A DNA stretch of 17,912 bases from JBOGTC01 sp050692055 (GCA_050692055.1 JBOGTC010000034.1:1-17912); one strand, 5' to 3'; shown: positions 8,399-15,841, counted from the first letter of the stretch. Notes: generated by a model from the letters alone, not told the origin. Translations and numbers: made by a program.

Positions 8399-8433
8399 CA
8401 TCGGTTCGGATCGTGCAGGATAGGGAACCGATG
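8399..8433. repeat. 9-bp inverted repeat upstream of lipoprotein gene
   Basis: CATCGGTTC (8399-8407) and GAACCGATG (8425-8433) are perfect inverted copies separated by 17 nt. They lie in the 227-bp divergent gap between the S8 protease and the lipoprotein at 8477, about 45 bp upstream of the lipoprotein start. This could be an operator for a dimeric regulator or a leader hairpin. I see nothing else clear in this gap except the two ribosome-binding sites. Confidence 0.45.
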
Positions 8434-8476
8434 ACCATGGCCGGTGCGTCCAGTTGATTCACACACAGGAGCCGAC

Positions 8477-8932
8477 GTGCGAATCCTGATCCTCATGCCC
8501 CTTGTCCTGCTGGCCGCGTGCGCGGCGCCGGCGGGCGAGCCATCACCCAGCCTCAGCCCAATGCAGAGCCCCGATCCGACCGAGGAGGCGACGCCCGTGG
8601 AGGAATCACCCAGCCCGACCCTGCAGCCCTCGCTGTCGCCAGTCGAACCCGAGCTCGGCGGCGAAGGCGTGCTCACCGGCCTCTTGGGCGCTGACGCCAT
8701 CGAGGGGGGATGCGCCTATCTCCAGACGCCGGACCGCACCCGGTACGAGGTGATCTATCCGGACGGCTGGGAGCTGCGGATGAGCCCGCTCGAGCTGATC
8801 TCGCCGCAGGGCGAGGTCGTGGCGACCGGCGGCGACAGCGTCTCCGTCCGCGGCAGCGAGGCAGGCGACATGGCCTCGATCTGCCAGATCGGACCCATCT
8901 TCCGCGCCGCCGAAGTGCTTACCGAACCGTAG
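8477..8932 (+). CDS. Small lipoprotein, function unknown
   Basis: 151 residues from a GTG at 8477. The GTG is preferred over the in-frame ATG at 8444 because AGGAG precedes it by 5 nt and a compact signal peptide (RILILMPLVLLAAC) follows, with the lipid-modified Cys at residue 15. Residues about 20-60 are a Ser/Pro/Glu linker. The C-terminal domain, about 65-145, contains GGCAYL, YPDGWELRM, ATGGDSVSVRG and ASICQIG, resembling small beta-barrel domains found in secreted proteins of unknown role; its two Cys may pair. Its 3' end overlaps the convergent ureohydrolase gene by 14 bp, with no room for a separate terminator. Confidence 0.8.
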   Translation: MRILILMPLVLLAACAAPAGEPSPSLSPMQSPDPTEEATPVEESPSPTLQPSLSPVEPELGGEGVLTGLLGADAIEGGCAYLQTPDRTRYEVIYPDGWELRMSPLELISPQGEVVATGGDSVSVRGSEAGDMASICQIGPIFRAAEVLTEP

Positions 8933-9887
8933 CTCCCTGCAGCAGGGCGATCAGCATGCGCGTCGCCACGAGCGCGGAGCGCTCGTCGTCGTCGTCAAGC
9001 ACAGGCACGTACTCGGTGAGCGCGGCGCCCGCCAGGCGCGGACCGATCCCCATGATGAGCTCCAGCGCCTCGCCGTAGCTGAGGCCCCCTGCGGCCATGG
9101 CCGAAACCGCGGAGCAGACCGACGGGTCCAGCCCATCCAGGTCGAAGCTCACGAAGACCGATGCGCCCGCGGGCAGCTGCCCGAGCAGCCACCGCACGCC
9201 GCGCTCGCGCAGCTCGCGGGCGGTGACGAGCAGATGGCCGGCTGAGCGGGCGTCGGCAACGTCCGACGGACGGGCGCTCCCAACGCCGCGCAGCCCGACC
9301 TGCACGATGCGCTCGACGTGCGACATCTCCGACGCGCGTCGCATCGGCGAGGAGTAGCCGTCGCGGACGCCGCCGACCTCGTCGCGGAAGTCGAGATGCG
9401 CGTCCACCTGCAGGACGGTGATCGGGCGGGCCAGTCCTTCGTAGGCGCGCAGCACGGGAATCGGCACCGAGTCGTCGCCGCCGAGCACGATCGGGACGGC
9501 GCCGCGTTCCAGCACGGCGCCGATGGCAGCCGAGGCACGGGCGCTGTTGCCAGCCCCATCCTCCGGCGCTCCGGGCACGTCGCCGCAGTCGACGATACGG
9601 TGGCCGGAGTCGCGCGGCAGCATCGGTCCATCGAGGTCGAAGTCGTGGTGGCCGCGGAAGCGCGCCAGGCGCTGGGAGCGGGCGCGGATGGCGGCCGGCG
9701 CATCGGCGCAGCCGGCAGTCGTTGACGCGTGCGGGTAGGGCACGCCGTACGGGATGCCGATGATCGCGACGTCGGCCGTCAGGCGAGCGAGATCGGTCTC
9801 GACCTCGACGCCCAGGAAGCCCGCATCAGGCGCGACGAGGCGCGACGCATGTTCGGTCACGATCCGGAGCCTAGCAGCCGACGGCAT
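8919..9887 (-). CDS. Ureohydrolase (arginase/agmatinase superfamily)
   Basis: 322 residues from ATG 9887, which lies 14 bp after the Fur-family stop with AAGGGG upstream; GTG 9860 is an alternative, and starts up to 10037 would run through the upstream gene. The fold signatures are VLGGDDSVPIP, LQVDAHLDFRD and SFDLDGLDPS, supplying five of the six usual Asp/His ligands of the binuclear metal site. The sixth is changed: canonical GGDHS reads GGDDS, so a His ligand is replaced by Asp. The usual SHG-type segment after the second motif reads YSSPMRRA. Members hydrolyse guanidino compounds (arginine, agmatine, guanidinobutyrate, guanidine) to urea, usually with Mn; some guanidine hydrolases use Ni. 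The substrate cannot be read from sequence. Likely operon with the upstream regulator. Confidence 0.88.
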   Translation of the reverse strand: MPSAARLRIVTEHASRLVAPDAGFLGVEVETDLARLTADVAIIGIPYGVPYPHASTTAGCADAPAAIRARSQRLARFRGHHDFDLDGPMLPRDSGHRIVDCGDVPGAPEDGAGNSARASAAIGAVLERGAVPIVLGGDDSVPIPVLRAYEGLARPITVLQVDAHLDFRDEVGGVRDGYSSPMRRASEMSHVERIVQVGLRGVGSARPSDVADARSAGHLLVTARELRERGVRWLLGQLPAGASVFVSFDLDGLDPSVCSAVSAMAAGGLSYGEALELIMGIGPRLAGAALTEYVPVLDDDDERSALVATRMLIALLQGATVR

Positions 9888-9901
9888 GCCGGCCCGACCC
9901 C

Positions 9902-10351
9902 TTACGCGTCCTGGCAGGCGCCGCAGCGGCCGACGATCGTCACGTGGCTGACATCGATCTCGAAGCCGGCAGGCTCGCGAATCACGTCCGCGATGACGGT
10001 GGCCTGGCGCTCGCCGATCTCCCAGCTGCCACCGCACACCGCGCAGTGCAGGTGGCCGTGCTCCTCGGTGGGGGTGACGTGAAACTCCTCGCGCCCGTCG
10101 GCGCCGTGCCCGTGACGAACGAGCCCCAGCTCCTCGAGCACATCGAGGGTGCGATACACGGTGGACGGGATGGTGGTCGAGTCGATGGCGCGGCAGCGCT
10201 CGACGAGCTCGGCGCCGGTGACGTGGCCCTCGGTCCGCGACAGAACCTCGACCACGGCACCGCGCTGCGGGGTCCAGCGCATGCCGCGGCGCCTGAAGCG
10301 GTCCGGGACGGAGCGCCAGGGCTCGACGAGCGGTGATCCTTCAGGGGCCAT
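9902..10351 (-). CDS. Fur-family metalloregulator, possibly nickel-responsive (Nur-like)
   Basis: 149 residues from ATG 10351, chosen because a TAGACT -10 element ends 7 nt upstream; the longer frame to 10396 runs through the promoter and operator. An N-terminal winged helix includes TPQRGAVVEVL and TVYRTLDVLEELGLV. The dimerisation domain has CAVC (103/106) and CGAC (143/146), the usual structural Zn(Cys)4 site. The regulatory site offers His43 (EGHVT) plus His98, His100 and His102 in HGHLH. A single upstream His with an HxHxH run is the ligand set described for Streptomyces Nur, and it differs from the HHDH of typical Fur. Placement divergent from a CbiMNQO transporter supports nickel or cobalt sensing. 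Fur or Zur activity is not excluded. The transcript may be leaderless. Confidence 0.88.
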   Translation of the reverse strand: MAPEGSPLVEPWRSVPDRFRRRGMRWTPQRGAVVEVLSRTEGHVTGAELVERCRAIDSTTIPSTVYRTLDVLEELGLVRHGHGADGREEFHVTPTEEHGHLHCAVCGGSWEIGERQATVIADVIREPAGFEIDVSHVTIVGRCGACQDA

Positions 10352-10358
10352 CGGCCGT

Positions 10359-10387
10359 AGTCTAGTGGACCACTCCGCTATTGCGAA
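10359..10387 (-). promoter_or_regulatory. Promoter of the Fur-family gene, probably leaderless
   Basis: Read on the minus strand: -35 TTCGCA (10387-10382), 17-nt spacer, -10 TAGACT (10364-10359). The start codon begins 7 nt after the -10, so transcription should begin at or next to the ATG. The -35 lies inside the palindrome at 10378-10399, giving a simple autoregulation scheme. Confidence 0.55.
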
Positions 10388-10399
10388 CCCTTGCAATAG
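10378..10399. promoter_or_regulatory. Nur/Fur-type operator palindrome between divergent promoters
   Basis: Inverted arms CTATTGC (10378-10384) and GCAATAG (10393-10399) are perfect over 7 bp, with an 8-nt spacer. The core TTGC..GCAA resembles the Streptomyces Nur box (TTGCAA-N5-TTGCAA), with one base less between the half-sites. It overlaps the -35 elements of both flanking promoters almost symmetrically, about 27 and 29 bp from the two -10 centres. A bound repressor would block both the regulator gene and the transporter operon. Confidence 0.65.
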
Positions 10400-10420
10400 T
10401 GTCGGGCAACCGGCTAGACT
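10391..10420 (+). promoter_or_regulatory. Promoter of the cbiMNQO operon
   Basis: -35 TTGCAA (10391-10396), 18-nt spacer, -10 TAGACT (10415-10420). The -10 is identical to that of the divergent regulator gene. Transcription should start near 10427, giving a leader of about 34 nt that contains the GGAGAG ribosome-binding site. Confidence 0.55.
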
Positions 10421-10460
10421 TCAGCACGTCATCCCGGAAGCCCTGACGGAGAGAAGCCTC

Positions 10461-11135
10461 GTGCAGCTTGGACCATCGATCAGCCTGCTCCATGCCCCGG
10501 ACGGCTTCGTCTCCGTGCCCGTGGCAGTCGCCATGTGGGGGATCACCGCGCTGGTCGTGGCGTTCGCCGTGCGGCGCACGAACCGGTCGCTCGACGAGCG
10601 CGCCGTCCCGTTGATGGGCGTCATGGCCGCCTTCATCTTCGCGGCCCAGATGTTCAACTTTCCGGTCGCCGGCGGGACGAGCGGCCACATGCTCGGGGGC
10701 GTGCTGGCGGCGGTGATGCTCGGCCCCTGGGCCGGCACACTGGTGATGACGGCGGTGGTGGCCGTCCAGGCGCTCCTCTTCCAGGACGGCGGCCTCGTGA
10801 TCATGGGCGCCAACATCTTCAACATGGGGGTCATCGGCACGCTGGGCGGCTACGCGCTCTATCGCGCCGTCGCGCTGCTGCTCGGAGGCGAGGAGCGCGG
10901 ACGGCTGCCGGCCGCCGCGGTGGCGGCCTGGGCATCGGTCATGGGCGGCGCCCTCGCCATGGCGCTGCAGCTCGGCGTCTCCGGGGTCATCCCGCTCGAG
11001 GTCACGCTGCCGGCCATGCTCGGCGTGCACGCGCTGATCGGGATCGGCGAGGCGCTGATCACGGTGGCAGCCCTGGGCTTCATCGCCGCCACGCGCGCTG
11101 ACCTCTTCCGCCTGCGCGATGCGCAGGCCGCCTGA
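10461..11135 (+). CDS. cbiM: CbiM-type substrate-binding membrane component of nickel/cobalt ECF transporter
   Basis: 224 residues from a GTG at 10461 with GGAGAG 7 nt upstream. HAPDGF corresponds to the near-N-terminal M-H-x-x-[DE]-G-F motif whose His and amino terminus coordinate Ni/Co in CbiM/NikM. Downstream are FNFPVAGGTSGHMLGG, VQALLFQDGGLVIMGANIFNMG and about six to seven membrane helices, as expected for the S-component. Oddity: ten residues precede the motif, including Leu where Met is usual, and they do not look like a cleavable signal peptide. Metal enters through this subunit, driven by CbiQ and CbiO. First gene of cbiM-cbiN-cbiQ-cbiO; whether nickel or cobalt is the cargo is not decided by sequence, though the neighbouring regulator favours nickel. 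Confidence 0.93.
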   Translation: MQLGPSISLLHAPDGFVSVPVAVAMWGITALVVAFAVRRTNRSLDERAVPLMGVMAAFIFAAQMFNFPVAGGTSGHMLGGVLAAVMLGPWAGTLVMTAVVAVQALLFQDGGLVIMGANIFNMGVIGTLGGYALYRAVALLLGGEERGRLPAAAVAAWASVMGGALAMALQLGVSGVIPLEVTLPAMLGVHALIGIGEALITVAALGFIAATRADLFRLRDAQAA

Positions 11136-11150
11136 CGAGGAGCTTCACCG

Positions 11151-11465
11151 ATGAAGACCGATACGCCCTTCGGACGCCGTCGCCCCGCCGCGACCTGGCT
11201 CGTGCCTGCCCTCGCCATTGCGATCGTCGTCGTGATCGCTGCCGCCCTTCTCGCCTCCGGCGACCCTGACGGCCTTGAGCGCGTGGCCACGGATCAGCAG
11301 TTCCTCGGGGCAGGCGAGGATGCGCCCTACAGCGTCATCCCGGACTACACGATTCCCGGCCTGGAGGGTCCGCTCTCGACGATCCTCGCCGGCGTGGTGG
11401 GCGTTGCCGTGACGTTCGGCCTGCTGTGGCTCGTCGGGCGCGCGCTGGCACGCCGTCGCGGGTAG
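11151..11465 (+). CDS. cbiN: CbiN-like (PDGLE-domain) small component of nickel/cobalt transporter
   Basis: 104 residues, ATG with a GAGGAG ribosome-binding site, 15 bp after cbiM. Two membrane helices (about 15-36 and 77-98) flank an extracytoplasmic loop that starts with the signature SGDPDGLERV and holds PYSVIPDYTIPGL. This is the PDGLE/CbiN family, which associates with CbiM and is needed for metal uptake. Length and topology are normal for the family. A 228-bp gap follows, unlike the tight spacing elsewhere in the operon. Confidence 0.92.
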   Translation: MKTDTPFGRRRPAATWLVPALAIAIVVVIAAALLASGDPDGLERVATDQQFLGAGEDAPYSVIPDYTIPGLEGPLSTILAGVVGVAVTFGLLWLVGRALARRRG

Positions 11466-11519
11466 CTCGCGCATGCTGGTGGCGCGGCTGCGGGTAGTGC
11501 TCGCGTCGTGAGCCCTGAC

Positions 11520-11655
11520 CGCCCGGCGCCGGCCCCCGACCGCTCAACGCTCGCCGGGCGAGCCCTATCGTCCGATGCGGCGCGGAGTATCGGCCCAAGG
11601 TCCGCCGCATGAGCGTTACCTCGTTGACGCGCTCCCGGCGCAGCGATAGGGCTCG
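11520..11655 (+). other. Candidate structured RNA in the cbiN-cbiQ gap
   Basis: This lies in the otherwise featureless 228-bp gap before cbiQ. Perfect complementary arms: P1 11559-11570 with 11644-11655 (12 bp, extendable by wobbles); inside it P2 11575-11582 with 11603-11610 (8 bp, 20-nt loop) and P3 11611-11615 with 11630-11634 (5 bp, 14-nt loop), together a three-way junction. Just upstream, 11520-11528 pairs with 11552-11560 (9 bp) and shares two bases with P1, so the two helices compete at their edge. I recognise no known riboswitch; the B12-box is absent. It could be a metal-responsive leader for cbiQO, a processing site or a remnant repeat. Predicted by eye only. Confidence 0.45.
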
Positions 11656-11693
11656 TCACGCAAGCGCTGGCCCCAGTCGGCCGAGGCAGGCAG

Positions 11694-12487
11694 ATGGACC
11701 TTGATCGCGTCGTGGCGCGCGACTCGCCGCTCCACCGCGCCGATCCCCGGTTGAAGTTCGTCGCCACCATCGCCACCATCCTGGCGATCAGCATGCTGCC
11801 GGTGGCCGCCTTCGCCGCGCTGGCGCTCGTCTGGCTGGCGCTGATCGCGGCGTCGCTGATCGCCCGCCTGGGCCCGCTCCGGCTCTCGAGGTCCGCGTTC
11901 ATCGCCGCGCCGTTCCTGCTGGCCGCGCTGCCGATCATCTTCCTCGGCCCCGGCGACCCGCTGGGCACGCTGGAGATCGGCCCGCTGAGCCTGACCGTCA
12001 GCGGCGATGGGCTGCGGCTCTTCGCGACCATCGCGGCCAAGTCGTGGCTCAGCGTGCAGGTCGCTCTGCTCCTGACCTTCACGACGCCATTCCACGACCT
12101 GGTCGACGCGCTGCGCGACCTGCGGCTGCCACGCATCCTGGTCGCGATCATCGGCTTCATGTACCGATACCTGGCGGTCCTGACCGGCGAGGCCACCCGC
12201 CTGATGCGCGCCCGGGCGGCCCGGTCCGCATCGGTCCCCGGCCTCCACGCCGGTCGCTCGATCCGCTGGCGGGCCGGCGTCGCAGGCGGCATGGCCGGGC
12301 AGCTCTTCCTGCGCAGCTACGAACGCTCTGAGCGTGTCTACGCCGCGATGCAGGCGCGTGGCTTCGACGGCACGTTCCGCCACCTCGCGGCGCGCCCCAT
12401 CGGCTCGGTGGAGTGGCTCGTCTTCGGGGTGCTGCTGGCGGGCCTGGTCGGCTTCGAGGTCCTCGCCCACCTCTGGCTGCCACGCCT

Positions 12488-12491
<4 letters not shown>
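11694..12491 (+). CDS. cbiQ: CbiQ-type transmembrane coupling (T) component of nickel/cobalt ECF transporter
   Basis: 265 residues, ATG 11694 with GAGG 7 nt upstream. The N-terminus DSPLHRADPRLKF matches the CbiQ/EcfT start. Then come four to five hydrophobic helices and the cytoplasmic coupling motifs: RAARSAS and, in the second, YAAMQARGFDG, the family's A-x-x-x-R-G signature that docks onto the ATPase. It transmits ATP-driven movement from CbiO to CbiM. Its stop overlaps the cbiO GTG start by four bases, a classic coupled junction. An ordinary T-component with no visible defect. Confidence 0.93.
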
Positions 12492-13330
<839 letters not shown>

Positions 13331-13375
13331 AGCGCTGATCGCGGCGGTTGCCACCGCGCGGTAGGCTGAGGCGAC

Positions 13376-15052
13376 ATGGCCATGCGCACCGAGGCGCGCA
13401 CGCGACGGCCGTCGATGCCCCTGTGGCTCACGCTCCTGGCGTTGCCGCTGGGCGGACTGGCCCTGCTGCTCGCTCGGCCCGAGCTGGATCTTGAGTGGGA
13501 GCATCACCCGAGCCACTTCTGGCTCGTGCTCGGCGTTGCGCTCGTCAACGTCGCGCTGGGCTACCTGACCAACGAGGCGGCCGCGCGGCGCGGTGACGCC
13601 CGCCTGCTGCTCATCTCGCTGGCCTTCCTGGTCAGCTCCGGTTTCCTGGCGCTGCATGCCCTGGCCACGCCGCAGGTCCTGCTGCCGAGCCCGAACCTCG
13701 GCTTCGTGATCGCCACGCCCGTGGGGCTCACGCTGGCGGCCGGGTTCGCGGCCGCATCGGTCCTGCCGCTCGGAGGGCCGCGCGGCGCGCTCGTGCTGCG
13801 CCAGGCCAGGGGGCTGCGAGCATCCGTCATCGGCCTGATCGCCGCCTGGGCCGTCGTCTCGCTGCTGCGGCTCCCGCCGCTGGACTCGCCCATGCCGGCC
13901 ACCGAGGTGGCACCCCCGCTGCGCGCCCTCGCCATCGTCGCCGTGGCGCTGTACGCGTATGCGGCCTGGCGCATCGCGCGGCTCTACCAGGTCCGCGAGC
14001 GCCCGCTGCTGCTGGCCATCCTGGCGGCCCTCGTCCTGCTGGCCGAGGCGATGGTGGCGGTCGTGTTCAGCCGGGACTGGCGCCTGAGCTGGTGGGAGTG
14101 GCACGTGCTGATGGCGATCGCGTTCGGCGCGATCGCGCTCGGCGCCCGCATCGAGTATCGGCGAGAAGGCTCGCTCACCGCCGCCTTCGGCGGCCTCTAC
14201 CTGTCGGGCACCCTCGAGCGCCTGGACCGATGGCACGCACGCGCACTGGCCGATATCGCCGCGGCCGAGGCCGGGCACGAGCCGGTCGCTCGCGTCCTCG
14301 ACCGCCTGCGACGTGACGGCGCGACGACCGAGGAGGTCGCCCTGCTCGAGCGGGCCACCCATGAGCTGCGCCGCGTCGACGAGCTGTTCCGGCCCTACCT
14401 CCCCGAGAGGGTCGCGGCCCAGATCCGGCGCGAGCCGGAGCGCGCCGCCCTGGGCGGCGAGGAGCGGGAGGTGAGCGTCCTGTTCGCGGACCTGTCCGGC
14501 TTCACCACGTTCAGCGAGCGCCATGAGCCGATGGAGGTGGTGGAGCGGCTCAACGCGGTGTGGGGCGCCCTGGTCCCCATCGTCGAGCGCGAGGGCGGGC
14601 TCATCGAGAGCTTCGCCGGCGATGGGCTGATGGCCGTCTTCAACGCTGTCGCCGACCAGCCCGATCACGCCGCCGATGCCGCCCGCGCCGCCCTCGCCAT
14701 CCGGGACGACGTCGATGCCCTGCGGGCCGAGCGGGACGACTGGCCACGGCTCCATATCGGCGTCAACACCGGCCCCGCGTTCGTCGGAGTCATCGGCGCC
14801 GCCGGACGGCGCAGCTTCTCGGCGATCGGTGACACCACGAACCTGGCCTCGCGGCTCATGGACGCCGCTTCGGCCGGCGAGATCGTGGTCGGAGAGGCGA
14901 CATGGTCTCGGCTCGCCGGTCGCGCCCAGGGAGCACCGCTCGGCGCGCTATCGGTCAAAGGCAAGCAGGCTCCGATCCAGGCCTGGAAGCTGGAGGGACT
15001 GGGCGCTCCCGAGCCGAGACCTCAGTCCCGCACGCCTTCCGCGGCCGGGTAG
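13376..15052 (+). CDS. Membrane-bound class III adenylate/guanylate cyclase
   Basis: 558 residues, ATG with GAGG upstream, 45 bp after cbiO. About eight hydrophobic helices (residues about 15-256) precede a helical linker with LFRPYLPERVAAQI and a C-terminal cyclase domain (about 360-545). Metal Asp372 (LFADLSGFT) and Asp416 (FAGDGLMAVF) and the transition-state segment GDTTNLASR are present, so catalysis is plausible. The Lys that normally precedes FxGD and sets adenine specificity is Ser (IESFAGDG), and the partner position before IGDTTN is also Ser, so nucleotide preference cannot be assigned. It makes a cyclic nucleotide signal in response to an unknown membrane cue. Its 3' end overlaps the convergent gene by 31 bp. 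Confidence 0.9.
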   Translation: MAMRTEARTRRPSMPLWLTLLALPLGGLALLLARPELDLEWEHHPSHFWLVLGVALVNVALGYLTNEAAARRGDARLLLISLAFLVSSGFLALHALATPQVLLPSPNLGFVIATPVGLTLAAGFAAASVLPLGGPRGALVLRQARGLRASVIGLIAAWAVVSLLRLPPLDSPMPATEVAPPLRALAIVAVALYAYAAWRIARLYQVRERPLLLAILAALVLLAEAMVAVVFSRDWRLSWWEWHVLMAIAFGAIALGARIEYRREGSLTAAFGGLYLSGTLERLDRWHARALADIAAAEAGHEPVARVLDRLRRDGATTEEVALLERATHELRRVDELFRPYLPERVAAQIRREPERAALGGEEREVSVLFADLSGFTTFSERHEPMEVVERLNAVWGALVPIVEREGGLIESFAGDGLMAVFNAVADQPDHAADAARAALAIRDDVDALRAERDDWPRLHIGVNTGPAFVGVIGAAGRRSFSAIGDTTNLASRLMDAASAGEIVVGEATWSRLAGRAQGAPLGALSVKGKQAPIQAWKLEGLGAPEPRPQSRTPSAAG

Positions 15053-15801
15053 CTGATCTCGAGCGACCGTCCGGTCTCCAGGAGGGTCTTCAGGCTGGAC
15101 AGGATCGGCACCCAGCCGTGCGCCACGGACCGATACGTCGAGGTCTCACCATCGAACTCGTCGTGGACCAGGGTCAGGAGCGACGCCTCGCCGCGCGGCT
15201 CGATCGTCCACGTGCAGCGCGACGGTGACTCGTCGGTGCCGGGGAAGAGGAAGGTGTGGACGAGCCGGCGGGGCGGATCGGCCTCGACGATCTCGCCCTG
15301 GATCGACTCGGTGCCGTCGGGATTCCGGTAGATCATGGGCGAACCGGGCTTCCAGTCCGACTCAACCGTGTTGCCGTAGTAGTACTGCTTGGTGAGCTCC
15401 GAGTCGGTGAGCGCCTGCCAGACCCGCTCGGGTGTTGCGGCGATGTAGACCTCGTAGACGTGCTTGAGCTGGGACATTGGTTTCGCTGCCTCCAGGTGAT
15501 GCTTGACGTCGGCCATCTGGCCGACCAACGGCACCGCGTAGCGGCTGATCCATCGATCGGCGATGAGCCGGATGGGGACCGGGTTGAGGAAGTGGAGCTT
15601 GCGACGGCCGTCGCGGCGGGTGATGACGAGGTGCGCATCCTCGAGGACCCGCAGGTGCTTCATGACGCCGAAACGGGTCATGCCCGGCAGCGCCTCGACC
15701 AGTCCCCCCAGCGTCTGGCCATCGCGCTCCCTGAGCCGATCGAGCAGCGTGCGCCGATGCGGATCCGCGAGCGCCCTGAACGCAGGCTCCAGCTCCTCCA
15801 T
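15022..15801 (-). CDS. ArsR-family transcriptional regulator fused to SRPBCC (AHSA1-like) domain
   Basis: 259 residues from ATG 15801. The upstream in-frame GTG (15834) lies inside the promoter, so it is rejected. Residues 1-90 form an ArsR winged helix: LADPHRRTLLDRLRE, TRFGVMKHLRVLEDAHLV and RRDGRRKLHFLNP. From about 103 an SRPBCC/AHSA1 domain follows: HVYEVYIAATPERVWQALTD, then strands with GEIVEADPPRRLVHTF and a closing helix near VPILSSLKTLLETG. Such fusions are known as autoregulated repressors in actinobacteria and Chloroflexota; the SRPBCC cavity may bind a hydrophobic ligand, which is not identified. The spacer palindrome and leaderless architecture point to tight self-repression. 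No Cys pair for arsenic sensing is seen. Confidence 0.9.
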   Translation of the reverse strand: MEELEPAFRALADPHRRTLLDRLRERDGQTLGGLVEALPGMTRFGVMKHLRVLEDAHLVITRRDGRRKLHFLNPVPIRLIADRWISRYAVPLVGQMADVKHHLEAAKPMSQLKHVYEVYIAATPERVWQALTDSELTKQYYYGNTVESDWKPGSPMIYRNPDGTESIQGEIVEADPPRRLVHTFLFPGTDESPSRCTWTIEPRGEASLLTLVHDEFDGETSTYRSVAHGWVPILSSLKTLLETGRSLEISYPAAEGVRD

Positions 15802-15811
15802 GGTGCGGTCG

Positions 15812-15841
15812 ACTATATGTGACCGATTAGTCACCTGTCAA
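15812..15841 (-). promoter_or_regulatory. Near-consensus promoter of the ArsR-SRPBCC gene, leaderless
   Basis: Minus strand: -35 TTGACA (15841-15836), 18-nt spacer, -10 TATAGT (15817-15812). The ATG begins 10 nt after the -10, so the transcript would carry at most a few leader bases. It is the clearest promoter in the window. Confidence 0.75.
15819..15834. promoter_or_regulatory. Operator palindrome within promoter spacer
   Basis: GTGAC (15819-15823) and GTCAC (15830-15834) form a perfect inverted repeat with a 6-nt centre. It occupies almost the whole spacer between the -35 and -10 of the ArsR-SRPBCC promoter. This is a classic position for autorepression. The binding protein is inferred to be the downstream gene product. 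Confidence 0.65.

Noticed and set aside
8250..8462. N-terminal extension of the S8 protease
   Set aside because: A GAGGAGGG site 8 nt before GTG 8249 and the signal peptide right after it fix the start; the extension would bury the signal peptide.
9888..10037. N-terminal extension of the ureohydrolase
   Set aside because: It would overlap the Fur-family coding region by over 130 bp and reads as Arg-rich noise.
11520..11655. Cobalamin riboswitch
   Set aside because: The conserved B12-box and core are not recognisable, and the element is inside the operon and not at its 5' end; left as an unclassified structured RNA candidate.
13331..13375. Terminator between cbiO and the cyclase
   Set aside because: Only a weak imperfect stem is present and no U-tract, so I do not call one.
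15802..15834. GTG start for the ArsR-SRPBCC gene
   Set aside because: The segment holds the -10 and the operator; the next ATG suits the promoter and the protein family.
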